Part shown: one piece after another, positions 5,850-11,371 of the stretch
How positions within the stretch are numbered: position 1 is the first letter of the stretch
How the letters are laid out: each line of letters begins with the position of its first letter
Source of the DNA: Bryobacterales bacterium
GTDB lineage: Bacteria > Acidobacteriota > Terriglobia > Bryobacterales > Bryobacteraceae
Direction: 5' to 3'
Assembly (NCBI GenBank): GCA_003164075.1
Contig: PLRZ01000441.1
Span: forward strand, 2,403 to 13,773
DNA length: 11,371 nt
Notes under the pieces: generated by a model
The model's database searches: none
The model's input: only the letters and a program-made list of their open reading frames with translations
What the model was told of the DNA's origin: nothing
Made by a program: the position numbers and the translations under genes

Positions 5850-7208
5850 ATGGCCTTTGTTGCCGGTCACAAACACGATCTATTCGTCAGTTATGCGCTC
5901 GGAGAAGCGGAATGGGTCGAGGCATTCCTCAAGAAGCTGGGCGAGGAATTCCATGCTCGCACCGGGGAAGCGCTGTCGATCTGGCAGGACAGCAAGCGGT
6001 TGCGCCTGGGTCAGAAATGGGACTGGGAGATCGAAGAAGCCATTCGGATAGCAGCCGCGTTTCTGGCCGTCGTCTCTCCTTCTTACTTGAACTCGTTCTA
6101 TTGCAGAGAAGAGCGGGAGATTTTCCTGGCGGAGGGGCTCGAATCCCGGAAAGCCGGTTCGTTTTACCGGATCGTCAAGATTATCAAGACTTTCGATTCT
6201 TACAGACCTCGTACAACGGTTCTGCCGAACCTTCAGGAGATGTTCTTTTGCGACGAATCGGACGGCTACGAGCTACCCGAGGGGTCACTCGAATTTGCAG
6301 TCAGAATTCGCGCTTGCGTCCGGCAGATCCGGGAACTATTCAGGATCTTGAACAATGAGAGGCAGGCAGTATACCTGGCCCCGGGTCACATCGAAATGAA
6401 GGACCGGCGCGAGGAACTGAAGCACGAACTGAAGGATCAGGGATTCACGATAAAGCCCGAGGTTCTGCTGGATCACACCACCCCCAGGGACGCGATCCGG
6501 GAAGCGATGGAACACGCATCGCTAGTGGTTTTCCTGTTCGCTTCGGTCTACGACAAGTTTACGGCTGCCCAGGTTGAGGTTGCGCAGGAACTCGACAAGC
6601 CCATCCTGTTCTGGGTGCAGGCTGGCAAGCAGCAGGAGGATTTGCTCCGCCGCCTGGACGAGATGCGCGATTTGCCGGCGCGCTCCGAAATCGTCAAAGG
6701 CCGTTCCCTCCAGGAGTTGATCCCGCAGTTGCTGGACAAACTCCGTCTGGCGAAAGTACGGCAAAAGGTTACTGCGGAATCCGGCAACGCGCTGGTCTAT
6801 GTAAACTACGATTTCACCGACCCGGTGGATTCCAGTACGGTCATGCGCATCGCCGACGTAGTCCGCGCCAACCGGTTCGAGGTGGCCCAAAGCAGCCGCG
6901 AAACCGATCACGACGAGTTGATGCGAACGTCGAACGCCGTTCTGGTGTTCCGCGCCGCGAATCCCAAGCCCGATGAATGGCTGAAGCACAACGCCATGGA
7001 ACTGGTTGTCCCCGCTTACGCGCTGGAAAGGCAGGCGGAGTTCGACGCGAAAGCCCTGCTGGTCAGCGAACCTGGACGCATTCAGTTCAGAGTTCCGGGC
7101 GTTCCGGTCTATGCCTACTCGGAGTCTTTCGACCCGGCAACGCTGGGGCCTTTTTTTGACAGCATCAAAAGACCAGGACTCTCGCAATGCGCGCCACTGA
7201 GGCCCTAA
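5850..7208 (+). CDS. Triple TIR-like domain protein, predicted effector
   Basis: The 452-residue protein (ATG 5850; GTG 5841 would add three residues) has three TIR-like modules. Module 1 (about 9-127) is a clear TIR domain: HDLFVSYALGEAEW, then IWQDSKRLRLGQKWDWEIEEA (BB-loop region) and AVVSPSYLNSFYCREEREIF, where Glu88 (or Glu87), three residues after Cys85, fits the NADase glutamate. Module 2 (about 173-297) runs QAVYLAPGHIEMKDRREELK to VVFLFASVYDKFTAAQVEVA and is TIR- or DUF4062-like. Module 3 (about 312-440), NALVYVNYDFTDPVD to AVLVFRAANPKPDEWL, resembles the terminal TIR-like modules of such multi-TIR proteins. No membrane segment or signal peptide was seen; it is probably cytoplasmic. 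It overlaps the STAND gene by 22 bases, so the two are probably co-translated. NAD+ cleavage or signal nucleotide production is inferred from the family. Confidence 0.8.
   Translation: MAFVAGHKHDLFVSYALGEAEWVEAFLKKLGEEFHARTGEALSIWQDSKRLRLGQKWDWEIEEAIRIAAAFLAVVSPSYLNSFYCREEREIFLAEGLESRKAGSFYRIVKIIKTFDSYRPRTTVLPNLQEMFFCDESDGYELPEGSLEFAVRIRACVRQIRELFRILNNERQAVYLAPGHIEMKDRREELKHELKDQGFTIKPEVLLDHTTPRDAIREAMEHASLVVFLFASVYDKFTAAQVEVAQELDKPILFWVQAGKQQEDLLRRLDEMRDLPARSEIVKGRSLQELIPQLLDKLRLAKVRQKVTAESGNALVYVNYDFTDPVDSSTVMRIADVVRANRFEVAQSSRETDHDELMRTSNAVLVFRAANPKPDEWLKHNAMELVVPAYALERQAEFDAKALLVSEPGRIQFRVPGVPVYAYSESFDPATLGPFFDSIKRPGLSQCAPLRP
7175..7178 (+). promoter_or_regulatory. Ribosome binding site of the STAND gene inside the TIR gene
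   Basis: AGGA lies eight bases before ATG 7187, within the last codons of the TIR gene. The STAND frame is closed upstream by a TGA at 7157-7159 and has no other ATG, GTG or TTG before 7187, so this start is secure. Confidence 0.55.
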
Positions 7209-10200
7209 CCGCACTCCGCCAGCCTTACCCGGGCTTGCGGCCTTTCGAGCCCGACGAAGCCCTAAAGTTCTACGGGCGCGAAACCAATACCGCCGACCTG
7301 TTGCGCCGGCTTTCGGAAAATCGATTCATTGCCGTGGTGGGAAGCTCGGGAAGCGGCAAATCGTCGCTGGTGCGGGCCGGATTGCTCCCGGCGCTCCATC
7401 GTGGCCGGTTGGTGGGCGCCACCTCCCGATGGCGCATCTGCCTGCTGAGTCCTGGCGAGGCGCCGATGAAGAGGCTGGCCGAGTCACTGGCCGGACAGGA
7501 GGTATTTTCAGCCGACCGCAGCCAGGTCCTGAAAGAAATCCAGCGCTCCAGTTTCGGGCTGGCCGGCGCCGTTCGGGCAAGCCAGTTCTGTCCCGGCGAG
7601 AGCCTCCTGCTGGTCGTCGATCAATTTGAGGAACTGTTTCGCTTCGTGCGCGAGCGCAGGGAGGAAGACGGCGGCGCGGAGGCGCGACTGTTTGTCTCAT
7701 CGCTGCTCGAGGCCGCCGATCTGTCGAGTGCTCCGGTATACGTCGTTCTCACCATGAGGTCGGACTTCATAGGCGATTGCAGCCAGTTTCCCGGATTGCC
7801 GGAGGTGCTCAATCGCGGCCTGTACCTGATTCCGCTCATGCGGCGCGAACAGATCCGCGATGCCATCGAGAAACCGCCACGGCTGGTCGGCGCTCAAATC
7901 AGCGGCAAACTGGTGGAGCGGCTATTGAACGAGATCGGGGACGATACGGGCCGGCTACCGGTTCTGCAGCACGCGCTGGCGCGCACGTTCCAGGAATATG
8001 AGAAGCGCGGGGCGGCAGGCGAGATCGGGGAGGCTGATTACACCGCTGCCGGCGAGATGCAAGGCGCGCTAAACTCACACGCCAACGCGATTCTGAATTC
8101 TCTTCGTGAACAGGATCCTCAACTGGAGCGATGGACTGAAAAGGTCTTCCGCTGCCTGGCCGCGATGGAGAGCGGCCGTAAGGTTCGCCGTCCCACGCGC
8201 CTCGACCGCATGTATTCCGTGGCAGGGGCATGCGATGACCAGTCGAGAGAGAAGGTTCGCCGGGTGATCGAGAAATACTCGGAACCCGACCACACCATGC
8301 TGGTCTGGTCCGGACCCGACCTTGCGGACGACAGCGTCATCGATATTTCTCATGAAAGCCTGATCGGTTACTGGACGCTCCTGGACAATTGGGTTACGTC
8401 CGAGGGCGAGGCAGCAAGCTTGTACCGGAGCGCGGTGGAAGATACGGTTCGAAGCCGGCGTGGGGCGGGAGCGGCTTCCAGATGGAGGTCTCTGAAGCTC
8501 TCCGAGGCGCTGAGTTATCTCGAACAGGGTGTCTGGAACGAAGCCTGGGCCGAACGGGTGATCCCCGGCTACACGCGTTTTGAAGACGTCAAGGCATTCC
8601 TCGAGGGCGAGAGCGCCGCGCAACTTTTGGAGGAGACATGGTTGCAGCGCCAACTCGACACGGAGCGCAAAGCCAAGGAAGACGCCGAACGCCACGCGGG
8701 CATCGCGACCGCGCAACGGCTGGTTGTGGAATCTTCGATTGCGGCCCATTCGCACCGCCGCCTGCTGCTCGCCCTGGCGTCCGCGCGGACCACCGAGAGG
8801 CGCGGCGGGCTCCCGCTCCCCGCCGCCGAAGCGGCGCTGCGAGAAGCGCTGGCGGAGGTCCGGGGCCGTTCGCTCGGGGTTGGGCACCGGGCGGCTGTCT
8901 CCGATATTGCCATCACGAAGGACTGCCGCTGGATCGTGACGGCCGGCGCGGACAAGACAATCAGGTTGTGGGACATGGAGTCCGCGGACCCTGCTCTTGA
9001 CGGATTCCTGATTTACACGGATCCCGCTTTTATCTATAAGCTGGCGCTCAGCGGTGACCGCATCTTTGGCGCGGGTACCGATAGCGCGGTCCGGGTGTGG
9101 GACATCGGCACGGCTCGCTCGGGCGCGCCTCCAGTAGTGCTCGGGCCTCTTGAGTGGCGGATCCGGTCGATCGCTGTCAGCGCCAATGGCCGGTGGCTGG
9201 CGGTGGGCACGGAAGGGAACGCCGTGTACCGCTGGAATCTCGAGGACCTGCGGCAGCCGCCCGATTCGCTCGTGGGCCACAGGTGGGGCATTCGGACTCT
9301 GGCCTTCAGCCCGGACAGTAACTATCTGGCGTCGGGAAGCGACGATCACACCACCCGGCTGTGGCGAATGGACTCTCCTCATGTGGACTCCCGTACGTTG
9401 GCGGCCGAAAACGCTATTTCGGCTGTCTGCTTTACGCCCGACGGCAGATACGTCGTAGCCGGCGGAGTAGATAAGAAGGTGTGCCTTTGGGATGTTCGCG
9501 ACAGTTCGTCGCCTCCGCTGATTTTAGGCCAACTGGACAACAGCGTGGTGTCGCTCGCCGTTTCCGGCAATTGGCTGGCGGCGGGTATCGCCAACGAGCA
9601 GACCGTCCGGGTTTGGGACCTGACCGACCTGCAACGTCCTCCGGAAGTGCTGGCGCCGCACGACGACTGGATCAGCGTCCTCCGCATCAGCGAGAATAGC
9701 CGGTGGCTGTTGACAGGAAGCGCGGATAAGACCGTCCAGGTGTCGACCCTCGGATTGCCGTCGTCACCCCCGTTCCGTTTGCGGGGGCACGACCGTAGCG
9801 TTCGATCGGCGGCGATTAGTCCCAACAGCGAGTGGCTTGCGACTTGCGGCGATGACGGCGCCGTCCAGTACCTCGACCTCAATCATCCTGGACCGGTGTA
9901 CCCTCGCGTGTTCGAGGGGGGGCGCGCGCCGGTCGCTCTGAGTAAGGATGGGCGATGGTTCGCAGCCATTGCCGCCGGACAGAAGTGCGCTCTATGGAAT
10001 TTGTCCGAGGCGGATCGGCGGATGACGGCGCCAGGTTCCGGGGGCGCGCCGGTACGCGATCTGCAGATCAGTCCCGACTCGCGCTGGCTGGTCGCCGCCA
10101 CGGCCAGCCCGGACCTGCGGGTGTGGGATCTGCGGGAACCCGATCTGGCCGGGACCGTGCTCCACGCTCACTCATGGGACGTTCGCTCGATCGCCTTCAT

Positions 10201-11338
10201 GCCCGACGGCCGCCGGTTCCTGTCTGGCGGCGATGACTCGAACATCTTCATCTGGGACATTGCGGAGCGTTCCTCGCCAACGGGTTGCCTCAAGGGATAC
10301 TCGCCGATTTACGCGATCGCCGTATCGCCTGACGGAAACTGGATGGCCTCGGGAGATTGGAGCGGGTATGTCAGCCTGTGGAATGTCTCGAACGGGGAGA
10401 TCGTTTTCCGGCTCAGCAGGCAAGTCGCGCAACACCGGATCTGGCTACTGAGGTTCAGCCCGGACAATCGCTGGCTGATTGTGGGCGGTCATAAGGAGAG
10501 TACTGTCCGGCTGTTCGATCTGCTCGATCCGGACCGGCCGTGTACCGAGATTCTGGGCCACGCGGAATGGGTCACTTCGGCTGTTTTCACCCCCGACAAC
10601 CGGCAACTGATCACGTGCAGTGAGGACGCCACGATTGCGCTGCGGGACCTGGAAAACCCGGCACAGGCATTTGAGTACCTGCGCGGCCATGAGTGGGGCG
10701 TGAGGGAACTGAGTGTGCGATCCGACGGAGCCTTCCTGGCGAGTTGTAGCGATGACCGGACAGTACGTTTGTGGAACCTGCGGAACCGGCCGGAAGCTCC
10801 CGTCGTGTTTCGAGGTCACCGGAACCCCGTCACTCACGTTCACTTCGCGCCCGACGGGGAATGGCTGCTCTCGGCGAGTCCTTACGGTTCCGCCCGCATG
10901 TGGGACCTTTGCGTCGGGCGGCTGGAAAAGCTTGCCTGCGGCATTGTTAAAAGGAACTTCAACCTGGAAGACTGGAAGCAGTATTACCCGGACGAGGAGT
11001 ATTGGCTTGTGTGTCCGGGCGCGCCAGTGCCGCTGGACGTGATGGAGGAAGAACTGCGAAGGGTCAAAGGGCTGGCTGGCACATCGGATCGGGATTCGGT
11101 GCGAGCGGCGTACACGCGGCTGGTGGGTTGGGCTGCTCGCGTCAACGACAGCCGGTTGATCGCGGAGATCGGCCGGGAGGGATGTCGTGCGGGAGTGGCT
11201 GACGCGGTGCTCCCCGCATGTGAACGCGCCGTTGCGCTCGAACCGCAGAACGTCGAGTACCGGGAGCTTCTTGCTACTGCCAAAGCCTTGAGTGGCGACA
11301 GCGCGGGCGGCGTTCAGGAAATCGGCCGCCTCGAGTAA
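7187..11338 (+). CDS. nSTAND1 NTPase-WD40 repeat protein, predicted sensor/switch
   Basis: The 1383-residue protein opens with RQPYPGLRPFEPDEALKFYG (11-30), the signature entry to nSTAND1 NTPases. Walker A is GSSGSGKSS at 52-60, Walker B LLVVDQFEELF at 141-151, and a sensor-like TMRSDF at 189-194. The winged-helix part carries ISHESLIGYW at 387-396, family form AHEALI. A charged helical, possibly coiled-coil linker spans about 470-515, then the usual LLLALASARTTERR segment. About 16 WD40 repeats follow from 565 to 1241, enough for two propellers. After them comes CGIVKRNFNLEDWKQYYPDE (1251-1270), a cap motif common after bacterial WD40 arrays, and TPR-like helices to 1378. No membrane segment was seen. 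STAND proteins are NTP-driven switches: the WD40 part probably recognises a ligand and triggers oligomerisation, which would activate the TIR partner. Only 33 bases follow the stop, with no terminator visible. Confidence 0.9.
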   Translation: MRATEALTALRQPYPGLRPFEPDEALKFYGRETNTADLLRRLSENRFIAVVGSSGSGKSSLVRAGLLPALHRGRLVGATSRWRICLLSPGEAPMKRLAESLAGQEVFSADRSQVLKEIQRSSFGLAGAVRASQFCPGESLLLVVDQFEELFRFVRERREEDGGAEARLFVSSLLEAADLSSAPVYVVLTMRSDFIGDCSQFPGLPEVLNRGLYLIPLMRREQIRDAIEKPPRLVGAQISGKLVERLLNEIGDDTGRLPVLQHALARTFQEYEKRGAAGEIGEADYTAAGEMQGALNSHANAILNSLREQDPQLERWTEKVFRCLAAMESGRKVRRPTRLDRMYSVAGACDDQSREKVRRVIEKYSEPDHTMLVWSGPDLADDSVIDISHESLIGYWTLLDNWVTSEGEAASLYRSAVEDTVRSRRGAGAASRWRSLKLSEALSYLEQGVWNEAWAERVIPGYTRFEDVKAFLEGESAAQLLEETWLQRQLDTERKAKEDAERHAGIATAQRLVVESSIAAHSHRRLLLALASARTTERRGGLPLPAAEAALREALAEVRGRSLGVGHRAAVSDIAITKDCRWIVTAGADKTIRLWDMESADPALDGFLIYTDPAFIYKLALSGDRIFGAGTDSAVRVWDIGTARSGAPPVVLGPLEWRIRSIAVSANGRWLAVGTEGNAVYRWNLEDLRQPPDSLVGHRWGIRTLAFSPDSNYLASGSDDHTTRLWRMDSPHVDSRTLAAENAISAVCFTPDGRYVVAGGVDKKVCLWDVRDSSSPPLILGQLDNSVVSLAVSGNWLAAGIANEQTVRVWDLTDLQRPPEVLAPHDDWISVLRISENSRWLLTGSADKTVQVSTLGLPSSPPFRLRGHDRSVRSAAISPNSEWLATCGDDGAVQYLDLNHPGPVYPRVFEGGRAPVALSKDGRWFAAIAAGQKCALWNLSEADRRMTAPGSGGAPVRDLQISPDSRWLVAATASPDLRVWDLREPDLAGTVLHAHSWDVRSIAFMPDGRRFLSGGDDSNIFIWDIAERSSPTGCLKGYSPIYAIAVSPDGNWMASGDWSGYVSLWNVSNGEIVFRLSRQVAQHRIWLLRFSPDNRWLIVGGHKESTVRLFDLLDPDRPCTEILGHAEWVTSAVFTPDNRQLITCSEDATIALRDLENPAQAFEYLRGHEWGVRELSVRSDGAFLASCSDDRTVRLWNLRNRPEAPVVFRGHRNPVTHVHFAPDGEWLLSASPYGSARMWDLCVGRLEKLACGIVKRNFNLEDWKQYYPDEEYWLVCPGAPVPLDVMEEELRRVKGLAGTSDRDSVRAAYTRLVGWAARVNDSRLIAEIGREGCRAGVADAVLPACERAVALEPQNVEYRELLATAKALSGDSAGGVQEIGRLE
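8879..10909 (+). repeat. About 16 WD40 repeats encoded in the STAND gene
   Basis: Sixteen units of 30-37 residues each, most ending in WD/WN/WR-type dipeptides and carrying a central S-[DN]-x-RW-L block (for example SPDSRWL, SPDNRWL, SANGRWL). The strongest copies are near residues 567-595, 697-727, 867-898, 1125-1155, 1167-1197 and 1210-1240. Weak copies at about 610-640, 780-812 and 909-939 lack the leading GH. Units differ clearly from each other at DNA level; no near-identical tandem copies were seen, so the array is old and held by selection, not freshly amplified. Confidence 0.8.
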
Positions 11339-11371
11339 GTACGGATATTCAGAACTCCCGATGTCGCCCCG

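Noticed and set aside
7147..7208. T TTT TTT slippery heptamer (7151-7157) in frame near the end of the TIR gene, possibly fusing TIR to STAND by -1 frameshifting
   Set aside because: A -1 shift here meets TGA at 7157-7159 at once, and the other shift stops at 7200, so neither makes a fusion. The effect would be loss of only about 16 residues. The STAND gene has its own ATG and AGGA site.
8075..9382. 435-codon open frame on the minus strand inside the STAND gene
   Set aside because: The plus strand clearly encodes nSTAND1-WD40 motifs here; the minus-strand product is Arg-rich with no recognisable domain.

Overview
The window is GC-rich, densely coding DNA. Its gene types suggest a soil bacterium of the Acidobacteriota, perhaps Solibacter/Bryobacter-like: a lone PilT-type ATPase, a DASS carrier, a GDSL-like hydrolase joined to a COG4947-type esterase, and a large nSTAND1-WD40 protein. 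This placement rests on general familiarity with such genomes, not on a marker gene. No rRNA, tRNA, CRISPR array, transposase or integrase was seen.

Left part (1-3944), ordinary chromosomal genes. An aldo/keto reductase on the minus strand runs off the left edge. It is divergent from a DASS-family dicarboxylate/anion carrier, with only 27 bases between the start codons. The carrier is followed by a 361-base gene-free gap. The gap holds a nested inverted repeat, a terminator-like hairpin and a short tandem direct repeat. A pilT-like retraction ATPase gene follows.

Middle part (3987-5712), minus strand, damaged genes. It holds an intact small antitoxin-like gene preceded by only the C-terminal end of a BrnT-type toxin, so the toxin has lost its N-terminal half. 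Just upstream lies a two-domain hydrolase gene (SGNH/GDSL-like plus COG4947-type esterase) broken by one single-base frameshift. By hand count, GC around the toxin remnant falls to about 46 percent, against about 68 percent in a pilT sample. This suggests an imported or rearranged segment.

Right part (5841-11338), a two-gene plus-strand operon that is the most interesting part. The first gene encodes a protein with one TIR domain that keeps the expected glutamate and two further TIR-like domains. It overlaps by 22 bases a 1383-residue protein with an nSTAND1 P-loop NTPase, a helical linker, about 16 WD40 repeats and a TPR-like tail. By the logic of known STAND conflict systems, the WD40 propellers would sense a trigger, the NTPase would switch or oligomerise, and the TIR protein would be the effector (for example NAD+ cleavage). 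This is a candidate anti-phage or programmed-cell-death module; the function is inferred. A perfect extended -10 element lies directly before the TIR gene and implies a very short leader.
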